Assembly (NCBI GenBank): GCA_001931905.2
Contig: MSJI02000886.1
Span: 1 to 64,000 of the forward strand
Reading direction: 5' to 3'
Origin: Cladosporium sp. IMV 00045
Taxonomy: Eukaryota; Ascomycota; Dothideomycetes; Cladosporiales; Cladosporiaceae
DNA: 64,000 bases
Below are positions 32,417 through 42,605 of this stretch, in pieces. A program made the translations under genes and the position numbers. The notes under the pieces were generated by a model. The model worked only from the letters and a program-made list of their open reading frames with translations. It ran no database searches and was not told where the DNA came from. How positions within the stretch are numbered: position 1 is the stretch's first letter; every line of letters starts with the position of its first letter.

Positions 32417-33969
32417 ATGGATGTCCTCAAAAGTTACATCAGCCCTACACGCATAGGCGGTCCGGCCGTGAGAAAGTCCAAGCAACAGACTCCCTCGTCT
32501 CCAACCAAGCCTTATCTCACTTGGCTGCTGGCATTCTTCGCCGCGTGGAAGCTACTGCTACTCTTGGTGGCCTATGCTAGTCCAGGCCCTGGGTACGACA
32601 CGTCTACCCGTATTCTATTCGAGCAATACAACACGCGGCCGCACTCTTGGCTTGCTGGCATCGTGCAAAACATCACATTGCGTTTGACTAGATGGGATGC
32701 TATCTACTTTTCCACCTCCTCTGAGCGAGGTCATCTGTATGAGCAAGAATGGGCGTTCAGCTGGTTCATGTCCAGATTGACGGCCTTGCTGTCAAACGGT
32801 GCGTGTTTGCACCTCATGCTGCTTGTAGTATTTCACGGGCTAAGTACCATTTTTCAGTGTTTCCTTCGTTTTTGCACCATTCGCCTATCGTTAGACATGC
32901 CTTGGCTGGTGTGTTGATCTCGCATATTTCCCACTTAGGGGCTGTGATCACTCTGTACGGTTTAGTCCGACATGTCGTACCGTACGGTCTTGAGAGGAAC
33001 CGGCAAATCGCTTTTATTGCAGCATGCCTGCATACCATTTCCCCAGCAGGACTCTTCTTGTCCGCCTCATATGGAGAAAGTACGTTCGCTTTCACTACCT
33101 TCATCGGCATCTACTGCTACGTACGCGCCCAGAATTTGCTTTCGCAACAATCAAACCTCTCCGCTGTATGTTGGACGCTTCTATCTGGTCTCTCCATTGC
33201 ACTTTCCACCTTACTCCGATCCAACGGCCTTCTCAACGGCACATTATTCCTCTTCGACGCCTTAACCACCACCCAACATATCCTCACGACCCGAAGCGCT
33301 GCTCGCATACCGCATCTGCTCAGCACAATCCTCGCGGGCACCTCTCTCGCTTTCGCCTTCGCTCTCCCGCAAGCAGTAGCTTACTTCGAATTCTGCTCAC
33401 CAACACCGACTCGTTCATGGTGCACCCACTTCCCACCTAGCATCTACACCTGGGTGCAGAAGCACTATTGGCATGTCGGGTTTCTGTCCTACTGGACACT
33501 CAACAACGCGCCTCTCTTTCTCCTCGCAGCCCCAATGCTGGTCGTCATGGTCACCACCGGTGCGGTGGGACTGCTAAACCCACGGGGTATCTTCTCCAAG
33601 AGCAGCACGATCTCACCAGCCTCTGCTCACGAGAAATCTCAACCCAAACCCAAGGACTCCACCACCAATGATCTCGCAGTGCACCTCCTCCCCCGCCTCG
33701 CCGTCCCCCAACTCATCCTCTCCCTAATGGCACTCACGAGCTTCCACGTCCAGATCATCAATCGCATCAGCTCTGGGTATGCGCTCTGGTATATTGTCCT
33801 TGCGGCTGCTCTGAACGGGTCAAATCAGGGTGGGAATTGGAGCGGCGGTGGCGGAGTTTTGGGAAGTGTGTTTGGCAACAGGAAGAGGGTTGAGGTATTG
33901 GTGAGGCTCATGGCGATGTATGCTGTTGTGCAGGGTGGGTTGTATGCGGCGTTTTTGCCGCCGGCGTAG
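32417..33969 (+). CDS. GPI18: GPI mannosyltransferase 2 (PIG-V/Gpi18 family)
   Basis: PIG-V/Gpi18 adds the second mannose to the GPI anchor precursor on the luminal face of the ER. Exons 32417-32798 and 32858-33969 give 497 aa; the 59-bp intron begins GTGCGTG and ends TTTTTCAG, and the frame is restored exactly. Multiple membrane segments are visible, among them YLTWLLAFFAAWKLLLLLVAY near the N-terminus, ALAGVLISHISHLGAVITLY, LLSTILAGTSLAFAFALPQA and APLFLLAAPMLVVMVTT. The family signature RWDAIYF follows the first helix, and HVQIINRISSGYALWYIV lies near the C-terminus. The long insert between the late helices is polar. The fucosidase in this window is a plausible client of the same pathway, which is general biology rather than linkage evidence. 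Confidence 0.9.
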
Positions 33970-34284
33970 TGGTTTTGCTGTTTGGATGGGATGGGATATG
34001 TTGGCGGTGGAGGTTGGTGGAAGCTTTAATGGGTTATTTGATTGATGGATTCAATCCGCAGAAATTGTGCGTCGACTGCTCCCTTGATCAGTGCTGCATT
34101 GAGTGGAGCGAAGGTCAAAGACTGCGTGATGGATGGACGTTGGTATGCCCAAAGTCACCAACCTTGATGAATCAACAAAAGATAGATAGGACAACTCTAC
34201 GTACACCATAAGCCATACCCCACGAGGGAAACTCTGTCCTCAAGACTCACCAATAGGTGAAAATATGAAAAGATGATTCTTTAC

Positions 34285-34286
<2 letters not shown>

Positions 34287-34324
<38 letters not shown>
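34287..34324. repeat. (CA)19 microsatellite
   Basis: There are nineteen uninterrupted CA dinucleotides. Such tracts are length-polymorphic. Confidence 0.98.
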
Positions 34325-34326
<2 letters not shown>

Positions 34327-34924
34327 TCTATCATACCTGTATCCTACCGGTTCCAATCCCATAAAAACCCTCCATACCAAATCCACAACCACGTGAACGC
34401 CCGCTCCACTCAATCTCATCAGCAAACCAAACCAAACCGAGATGTCCCATCTCGTCAAAACACAACGCAAGAAACCCCACCTCCACAGCCCACCTCCACT
34501 CACCCCGCACTTTCCCGCCCAAAGAGTGGATCTTCGTACCCACATGCCATTGGCCAGCCCACTTCAGCGTGAGAAACTCTCTCTCGACTTCCCTTGTTCA
34601 CATGGTGCGAGAACGAGGATCGGATGGACATGGCCGAGCAATGGCCCCCAATCCCCCTCTGCAATTCGTATTGCAGACTCCCGCCGAAGGAAGCTGGGCG
34701 CGCGGACGGCCGCAGCGCGCACGTGTTCGCTCATCGCCACGCGCTCGCTTGTTGTCGCTGCTCGCCGGTTGCCGTTGTTCGCCGCTGGTGCGAAAGTGAG
34801 GGGGATCGAGCGTCGCGAGGAAGGTTTGTCTGCGCTGCAAGAGCTGGGAGAGCTCTTGTGATGATGATGGCCGATGGCTGGATGGGCGTCTGTCTCCCGC
34901 GGGAGAATTTCCATCGCGGGCCAA

Positions 34925-34943
34925 GAGAGAGAGAGAGAGAGAG
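34925..34943. repeat. (GA)n microsatellite
   Basis: A short GA run of nine to ten units follows CCAA. Confidence 0.9.
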
Positions 34944-35292
34944 CTAGGGGTAGGGGGATTGATGAGCTCGGTTCATGGAGTATGAGATGCAGACGGAGAG
35001 GAGAAGTGCTTGCTGCCGTGCCATCGCCGCTGCGGGTGCCGCCTATGTAATCAGGGCTTGGTAAGGTCAATGGTCGGATATGGTAGGTTTATTACTGGAG
35101 CTCTCTGTGGTTCGCCTTCTTTCTACTTTCCTCTCTTCTTCAATTACCTCAACTGTTCTGAACTTGATTGAGAGCTTGACTTGATTCTCAAGATATCGTT
35201 TGCTAACCATATACTTACTACCCGTCGAGAGACGACTACAAGAAGACGAATTCCACTGGAAATTACGCTACGCATACCATACGACCGGCAAG

Positions 35293-36515
35293 ATGCGTGC
35301 AGCTAGATATTACGGCAAGGAAGATGTGCGGATCGAGCACGATGTCCCTGAACCGCCGCAGCAATTGGGCGAAGGGATGGTGAGAGTGAAGCCTGCATTC
35401 GTGGGTATTTGTGGAACTGGTATGAGTGCACGATATTTGCTGGTTGGTGTAGAGCAATGCGCTGATGGCCATGACTCCAGATCTACACGAATACTTCGCC
35501 GGACCAAAGTACGCTCCATATCCGACTCAATCTCTCCTCAAGACGAGATCCTGACCTGACACCCACCAGCTTCTCCCCCGTAACCCCCCACCCCATAACC
35601 AAAGACACACTCCCCATAACGATCGGACATGAATTCAGCGGCACCATCGTCTCCCTCGGGCCCAAACCACCCCGCCACCTCCGTCCCGGCATGAAAGTCG
35701 CCATCCAACCCTCAATCTACTGCGGTGCGTGCCCGAGCTGCAAAATCGGCGCCGAGAACGTATGCCCTTCCGGCGGCTTCGTCGGCCTCTCCGGCGGCGG
35801 CGGCGGCATGAGCGACGAAGTCCTCCTCCCCTCCGAAGCCTGCCACCCCTTACCCTCCAACGTCGGCCTCGACGTCGGCGCGCTCGTCGAACCCCTCGCC
35901 GTCGCCTGGCACGCCGTCGACGCCAGTCCCATAGCCGACTTCGAAGGCAAAGAAGAAGGCGCCAAATGCCTCGTGCTCGGCGGTGGGCCCATCGGCCTAG
36001 CCGTAGTGCAAGTCCTGCAAGCCCGCGGCGCGAGCAAAATCATCGTCAGCGAAGTGTCCGGCAAAAGGCAGCAATTCGCCCGCCAGCTGGGCGCCAGCAA
36101 CGTTCTCGATCCCAGACAATTCGACATGGTAGCGTCCGCGCGCCAGCTGACGAACGGCGCCGGGCCAGATATCGTCTTCGACTGCGCCGGCGTGCCGCAG
36201 TCGCTTGAGACTGCTTGTCGGGTCGTGAGGGCGCGTGGTGCGGTGATCAACGTTGCCATATGGGAGGATAAAGTGCCGTTTGATCCGAATTGGCTGGTTT
36301 TCAGGGAGGCGCGGTATAGTGCTGTTTTGGGCTATCAGAAGAAGGATTATGAGGGTGTTATCGAGGCGTTGAGGACGGGGAGGATTGCCGCGCCGGAGAA
36401 GATGATCACGAGTCGGATTGGGTTGGACGATTTGGTGGAGAAGGGGTATGGTGAGCTGAAGGGGGAGAGGGAGAGGCATATCAAAATTTTGATCGATATG
36501 AGTGTTGGTGCTTGA
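35293..36515 (+). CDS. Zinc-dependent (R,R)-butanediol/sorbitol-type dehydrogenase (MDR)
   Basis: This is an NAD(P)-dependent polyol/diol dehydrogenase. Exons 35293-35419, 35481-35508 and 35570-36515 give 366 aa; the 28-bp middle exon is required to rebuild GICGTDLHEYFAGPN. Catalytic zinc ligands are seen in GICGTD (Cys) and GHEFSG (His-Glu). The structural zinc site is complete in YCGACPSCKIGAENVC, a Cx2Cx2Cx7C pattern. The coenzyme fold has LVLGGGPIGLAVVQVLQARG. The EPLAVAWHAV and GVPQSLETACRVVRARG segments match the butanediol dehydrogenase branch more closely than xylitol or sorbitol dehydrogenase, but the sequence does not fix the substrate. Confidence 0.88.
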
Positions 36516-37147
36516 GAGGGGGCCTGACGATTCTATGATTTTTTTTTTTTTTTTTGTTTTTTTCATTGTGGTCTTCCTCTCATGGGGCCTGATACGTAAT
36601 TATCTTACGGACGATTGGTATGAGAGTCATGGTATTACGAGCGACTGAAAACTATGAGCGTGGAACTGGGTCTACAATTGCTTTTTGCTGGTTCCGTTGC
36701 CCTTCCATCATCAATCAGTGATCTATTATTTGCCACATGTTTTGTTCCCGCGGACAGGTATCTCAATATTTATAGGGGATTTTGGCGTATCAATGGAGGG
36801 GGTATGAGCACGAAGGGTGCGGAGATAGAGGTGTTTGGGAAAGGGATATCTCAATGGCGCTACCGTCTTCGGGGGGAATTGAAAAGCTAATGATAATAGT
36901 TGTCGTGGGTCATGTTAAATTTCAATATGGCCAGTAGCAACAAGGTCAATAAATCCTCCCTTCGGATACTTGCTTAGCATGCAGTCCACTGAACGGAGGT
37001 CTGCAGGATTGAAGGTTGTTTACATTGGAACGAGACCGGTAGTATGTACATGAAGTCTTGCATGCCATGGCCATGAAGTGATTCCCCGATGCCTATTGAT
37101 GGGGCAATGCCTCTATTTCGGTCGTGCTGGTCGTTGCAGCAGTGTAC
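36516..37147. other. Convergent intergenic region with a T tract
   Basis: These 632 bases separate the 3' ends of the dehydrogenase and the NLR. A T-rich run starts at 36539 (seventeen T, then G, then seven T). No gene was recognised. Confidence 0.4.
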
Positions 37148-39640
37148 CTAGACCGATTCTACTGGGGAAGCCGTGTCAAGGGGACTATCCCAGCCTGAAG
37201 AAAGGCTTTCATCGGAATCGGAGAATGACACTTCGCATCCTAAAAGGGCGTCGTTGTTGTATCTAGACTCGGACCACATGGGGTCGAGCTTCCTCAAGGA
37301 GGCGGCGGCTGACTGGTCCCCGAAAAGTATTACCGCCTCGCGGAGAGTGGGCAATTTGTCGCTGACACTTTTGGCGTCCATTACCCTCCTAACATCCCGT
37401 GGTCTGAGGGCATTTTTACCAAGCCGAGTGTATAATCTCGAATCGTTCTCGCCAAGCCTTGCGTTGTTGTTGACCAAAAGTCGGGCTAGGTCTAGACTGT
37501 CATGAAGAAGTGCATTTTGCACTGCCGACTTTCCTTTTGAGTCCAAGAGATCGAGGTCAGCACCGAGTTTGATTAAGAATCGCAGTTCATCATTACGATT
37601 GTTGTTTGTCGCGACATGCACTCTCGTGTCTCCCTCACCATTACGATCGTTGATACCAGCTCCGAAGCTCTGAAGATGTCTGGCAATGGCAAGTTGTCTG
37701 GATTTAATGGCGATGTCAAGCAGTTGTTTCCCGTTCGCAAGAGCAACATTGGGGTCTGCTCCAACCTCAAGCAGCAATCGCACCACTGTTGCTCGATCGG
37801 CCAGAACAGCCCGTTCGAGTGACACCTGAAGATGGGAGCGAGCTTCTTCCAAAGGCTGATTGCTCAGCAGGAGCTTCAGGATCCCCCCTGATTCACTCTC
37901 TGCAGCATACCTCAGCGGGGTCCATCCGCCTGAGCACTCTTGGTTCAAGACTACGGCTGGATCTTCGTCCGAGTCGACATTCTTGTGCAGCAAAATCCGC
38001 ACCCAAGCTTCGAAACCTAGATGACAAGCGATGTGCAGTCGCGGAGGCGCTGTCGTTGGCAGGTCTCGGAAGTTCATGCTATATTTGCGCCACCAGTCGT
38101 CGCGTACTGGAGCGTTCGCCGCAAAAAAGAAGCTCGCCTGTTCGATCAGAGTCGGAGCAAGTGTAGTGAGGCATGTCGCGTGCTTTCGCCAGTTCAGAAG
38201 TGCGTAGTATTGAAGATGCGTACCAGCCGCGAGGGCCTCCAGACAACGCAGTGCAATGTGCAAGTGCGCTTCATCCGGCTTGATTCGAAATTCTTCCAAA
38301 ATGGGATTTGCGTCCACTTCTGGCCGAAGCAGGTAGTCTTTGACCGACTGGTGTACGAATGTCAATCCTAGGTGGTGTGTTTGTACCATTGGCGCACAAA
38401 TTGAGATCTGGTCAAGTGTAGCTTGCTCTTCGTCGATACCCTCCGAAGCATGGCAATCCAGAATGTCAGCAAAAGTCTTGAGGGAAAGCCTTTTCCGAAA
38501 ACCCATTGCTACCCAAGTGAGCAGATGGACGCTTTTTGCCCTGTCTTCCACCCCAATATTTTCCAGCATTCGTGCGTAGTAAGCCGGGAGGCCTTTGGGG
38601 AGAATAGAGAGGGCTTGCCTGACTTGCGTGCTCGTTCTTTTTCGAGAGAGCTCGGCCACGACGAACCCGACCCATAGGAATGTGCCTCCCGATTGTTTGA
38701 GGAGTGTCTCGACAACGTGTTCTGTAAACCCCGGGCTAAAGTGAAGCTTCTGGGAGAGCTGACGTACTTGTGTCCGAATGTACATCTCAACATCGGCACT
38801 GACATGCTCACTGTTGTCCGGGTCAAGCCTTATGCAGGCACTTCCTCCGAGTGCCGCGATGTCCCGGCTGAGGACCATTATGCACAGGTTTGGGGAATCA
38901 TCGTCCAGCCCCGAATGAGCAAGTCGGGACGCGAGCCAGAGGGAGGAGTCTTCATCACACTCGTCCAATCCGTCAATGACACAATGCAAGCTCTTGTCGG
39001 TCGACCGGCTCGCCAGATGCTGTAGGAGATGCCACAGGGTTTCCTCTGAAGCAAGCGTTGCGTCTCGCCGTTCTGGAGGATCGAAAAAATGCAGCACATG
39101 TTGAGTTAGGTCTGGATGCTGATTCAAGATCTGCCACAACAAGGTTCGTAGCACGGCGGCGGCATTATTGCGCCGCTCATCTTGGCCATGGCAGAAGTAA
39201 TACGCCAGTGTGCCATTCTTAGGCAGCTTTATTTCCTTTGTAAGAAAGACTGACATCATGGTCTTGCCTTTACCAGGACCGCCGCGAAGCCAGAGCAGTT
39301 TCAGATCTCCTTGTAGCCATGACTTGAGCTTTTCGTCCTCCAGGATCCACTCGCACGTTCCTTTGACCCTGTCTCCCTTTGTTCGAATTATACCGTCTCG
39401 ATCGATGCTCGGATCTGTCAAAAACAGGGCGTTGCGGCAGTTTCTAAGTGCTTTGCTATGATCTAAGAGATCGAATCAGCTCAATGAAACATCTGGCGAG
39501 AATGAGCGGAGCGCAGTGTATATCTGACTCTCACCTTCTTTGTGATCTTGGTTTCCGAAGAAGTTGACATCTCCGTGGAAACAGCCTGTGGCGGCTTGTG
39601 AATGATCCTTTACGCTCGTGTTTCCAATTGTCAACGCCAT
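37148..39640 (-). CDS. NLR-type STAND protein: N-terminal short signalling motif, NACHT ATPase, ankyrin repeats
   Basis: Fungal NLRs sense non-self or altered-self ligands and activate cell-death executors. Exons 39640-39535 and 39462-37148 give 806 aa, the first exon encoding only the first 35 residues. That exon contains TIGNTSVKD...SQAATG...HGDVNFFG, a polar Gly/Asn-rich stretch like the amyloid signalling motifs found at the N-terminus of HET-S-partner NLRs. The NACHT domain shows the P-loop GGPGKGKT (96-103) and Walker B CVIDGLDECD (196-205), then WVGFVVAEL and FVHQSVKDYLL, typical of fungal NACHT proteins. The last 270 residues hold ankyrin-like repeats (GWTPLRYAAES, LLLEVGADPNVAL, FLIKLGADLDLLD). 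It starts 443 bp from the divergent Helo-like gene. Confidence 0.9.
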
Positions 39641-40083
39641 GCTGACAGTCCGGCATATAATGCTAGGCTGAGCACTGCTCGAGGTGATATAAATTGTTGT
39701 CGCAGCTGAGCTAGTCTGTCGCACGTTCGAGCGTGACCATGATGTTACTCAGTCAAAGCAAATCATCGCGTACGAACAGTCGCTTCCACGGGTCGACATA
39801 GAACAAGAGCATATATTGCTCAGAAGAAACAACTCTCGACAAAACTAGGCTGAAACTGCTCAGCCCCACCATAGCACGCAGCACATGCATACATGATGTC
39901 TAGCTGCAGGATGGGCGTCAAGCATAGCCGCCGAGCTGAACATAGGCGAGGCAGTGTCAGCGATCTCGAAGCGCTCGACTCTATCAGCCGAACCGGGAGC
40001 ATGCTACAAAAAGCCGAGAAATCCTCTTTGAAGCACATTGTGAGTGTAAAATCAATTTGTATAGCAACTTCGAGTTGAGAACC
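39641..40083. promoter_or_regulatory. Shared divergent promoter of NLR and Helo-like genes
   Basis: The start codons of the NLR (minus) and the Helo-like gene (plus) are 443 bp apart, consistent with coordinated expression. No clear TATA box was identified. Confidence 0.5.
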
Positions 40084-41053
40084 ATGGATCCTTTCAGCAT
40101 CGCGACAGCCGTAATCGGCTTATCGGGCCCAGCCTTAAGCAGCATTTCCAGGCTTCAAAAGGTCATTTATGACTTAGGAGAAGCAAAAGAAGAAGTCAAG
40201 GACATTCAAACGCACCTTGAAGGCATTCAGACTCCACTCCATGCACTTCAAGAGATTCCCACCGTCGACCACGAGGCCGAAGAACTGTACAAGAGTGCCA
40301 TAGCAAAGACGGGTATGGCAAAAGCCGTCAACGAGTGCGGAAAAGCATGCCAGTCTTTCGAAGAAAAGTTACTGAAATGGACGAAGCGGTCCACTAAGGA
40401 CAAGTTGTCTCTCCGCGACAGGATGAATGTCGGTCTTTGGAGGAAAGAGGAAATTCGCACTTTTAAAACTCGACTTGAAACTTGCGAGCGGACTGTACAC
40501 TTTGCTGTCTCGAGTACACAGCTGTAAGTCAACACATTCGTTGAGCGTGTTATTAAGTAAAGACTAATGTCTGGGCAGGCTCCTTCAATCGAGGACATTG
40601 CGCAAGGAAAATGCCAGTGATGATGTGATCGTCCAGCAAATGAGGGCGCTTGAGCTCCAGGCAACATCGCAAATGGAGGTTTTCCAGAGGCAACGAGCAG
40701 AGACCGAACAACGCATAATAAGAGCTGCAGGAGGACAGTCCGACTCCGACGACGAAGAAAGTGCCCAGATTGCAAAAGCCGAGGACGAAGTCAGAGAGCA
40801 ATCTCGACTGCTTGACGAGATGCAGGTGTCGCTCGGTATCGTCTTTGCGCAATTGCGCGCCAGTCGCACGCATCAGGACATCGGTGATGTAATCACCGAC
40901 GGCGCATCGATGGCAATGGTTGGGTTGCCTGAGCGCTTGGTGGGGAAGATAGACCAAAGAATTGGTAATGTCACAACGACGAATAAGTCCGTTTCGATGG
41001 TCGGGGTCTTCGACCAAGGAGTTGATCTGAAAGAGTATTTCAGAAAGTCGTAG
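40084..41053 (+). CDS. Helo-like domain protein with C-terminal amyloid-like motif (putative cell-death executor)
   Basis: Exons 40084-40523 and 40579-41053 give 304 aa. The N-terminus (MDPFSIATAVIGLSGPALSS) is the hydrophobic, glycine-zipper-like start of the Helo_like_N/STAND N-terminal family. It is followed by amphipathic helices (QTHLEGIQTPLHALQEI) and a long charged coiled coil (about 150-240, rich in Q/E/R). In HET-S and HELLP relatives this helical bundle inserts into membranes when triggered. The last 30 residues form a polar tail containing RIGNVTTTNKS and GVFDQGVDL, which aligns without gaps to the N-terminus of the adjacent NLR. The cell-death function is an inference from architecture and linkage. 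The ATG at 40084 is the first in frame. Confidence 0.85.
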
Positions 41054-41084
41054 TGACCTGAGGGTTGCTGGCGCAATGTCATAT

Positions 41085-41813
41085 TCAGAATGTCGTAGTC
41101 CTCCCGAAATTCGATCCTGCAATATCATAGTCGATGCCGCCAAAACCTACTCCATCCTCCCTCTTTCCCCTCAGTGGCTCTACGATAGCCAATTCAATGG
41201 GTTCCAGCTCAAACCTCAGATTCTCATCCAATGCCTCCATCAACTGCCTCACTCTTATCAAACCCTTCACCAAGCCCCCATTCACTGGGGAAGAGCAACA
41301 ATACGACCAGGGAAGACGATCAAGGTTCGCGGATCTTTTCACAGCCCAACGACGGAGAGAGTCTCTATGCTTTTTTCCGGGATCAAAGTTCTCGAATTGG
41401 ATGTGAATGACGAGATGCGAGTTGGCGCGGAGGGCTTTCAGCTCGGATGAGTAGAAAGAGCCGATGGATCGCATGAGAGGCTTGAAGTCGAAATTGTGAA
41501 CGTGCGTTTGTACTGGGACGCGGGACAGGAGGATTGGTCGATATTCGGAGCGGATTTGGTGGTTCACGAGGAAGAGTGCTGGTGGCATGGGCTTGGGTGA
41601 GGTCGAGATGAGCGTCAAAGATTTGACTTGGTTGGCGACGAGCTCGTAAATCTGATTGCGAAGCTCAGCCGGAAGATCAAGAAATGAAGTCGGTATCGGT
41701 TTGTGTAGTGATGGCGACGAGTCTGCTCCGTTCGATACCGGTGGTGGTGATGGCCCGCCGGTGGCAAAAGTTGCGCGCAACTCTTTGCTCTTTCGCCGGA
41801 GTTTGTCGAACAT
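41085..41813 (-). CDS. F-box-like / 2EXR-type protein
   Basis: This is an intronless gene of 242 aa. After a basic N-terminus and a Pro/Ser linker, the segment FLDLPAELRNQIYELVANQV (residues 43-62) is the F-box-like/2EXR motif common in large fungal families. It is followed by PPALFLVNHQIRSEYRPILL, which is also typical. Such proteins may recruit targets to SCF ubiquitin ligases, but many are uncharacterised. The stop codon is only 31 bp from that of the Helo-like gene, so their 3' untranslated regions probably overlap. Confidence 0.83.
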   Translation of the reverse strand: MFDKLRRKSKELRATFATGGPSPPPVSNGADSSPSLHKPIPTSFLDLPAELRNQIYELVANQVKSLTLISTSPKPMPPALFLVNHQIRSEYRPILLSRVPVQTHVHNFDFKPLMRSIGSFYSSELKALRANSHLVIHIQFENFDPGKKHRDSLRRWAVKRSANLDRLPWSYCCSSPVNGGLVKGLIRVRQLMEALDENLRFELEPIELAIVEPLRGKREDGVGFGGIDYDIAGSNFGRTTTF

Positions 41814-42222
41814 CTTAGCTAGTTGCTATGATTCCCAATCCACTTTGAGCTTTGAACTAAGAGTTGGAGATGGATGCAAAGTATTCAGTCCTGTTGTGGT
41901 GTATAAGAGACAATGTTTGATGACGATTTGACTTCTAGTACCTCCGTACGGTATAGCACTGTAGCACAATACATGTATCTCAAGATCGGCGCTCAAAGTG
42001 GGGCTATGGCCTTCCACGTTGTAACACATCTGTGAACAGTGCGCGAACATTGATATAGATGTTCGTTGCTTGCGATTATAATCCTCTTTCATCAGTCGGT
42101 TAGAACCTCAGTGAACAAGAACCAGCATCAACGAGAATTTTGCTTCGAAGATTCCTCGCAGACATATCATCATACCTACCTTGTGTCTTGTCAAACCTCA
42201 ACTTGCGAATCGACTGAGCCTC

Positions 42223-42259
<37 letters not shown>

Positions 42260-42605
42260 CCCGCCCTCACGATAATCGATTCTATTTAGATATGATCTAT
42301 CAAATTGTACGAGACGCGTGTTAGATCTGTGCATACCCCGAGACAAGCTGGGAAAAGTCTGAATGAACGGTGATGACCAACTCATCACCGCTGAGCGTCC
42401 AACAAGTCTGGAAATCCCATTACTCAGAACAGGCCTAACCACGCCATCAGCACAGAATGGTAAGCTTCGATCATAGGATGCATTTCGGTATGCCTGTCGC
42501 GCACCTTGCCATATTAGACCATCAAATCCCCAGCTCATCTTTCCTTGTCTTTTTACTCTTCGTCTCTCACCACGCTCGTTCACCACACACGATCGAGCCA
42601 TCATC
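41814..42605. other. Divergent intergenic region with a poly-A tract
   Basis: This 792-bp gap lies between divergent starts. It is A/T-rich around 41920-42200 and holds an A32 homopolymer. No gene was recognised. Confidence 0.4.
42226..42257. repeat. A32 homopolymer
   Basis: Thirty-two uninterrupted A residues are followed directly by CCCCCGCCCTC. No retrotransposed gene is seen upstream of it. Confidence 0.95.

Larger units (their letters stand above)
33970..35292. other. Intergenic region with microsatellites
   Basis: This 1.3-kb gap between two same-direction genes holds a (CA)19 repeat, a GA repeat and a G/C-rich patch (about 34680-34830). Frames here are short and lack resemblance to proteins. 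The promoter of the downstream dehydrogenase is presumed to lie in 35050-35290. Confidence 0.4.
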
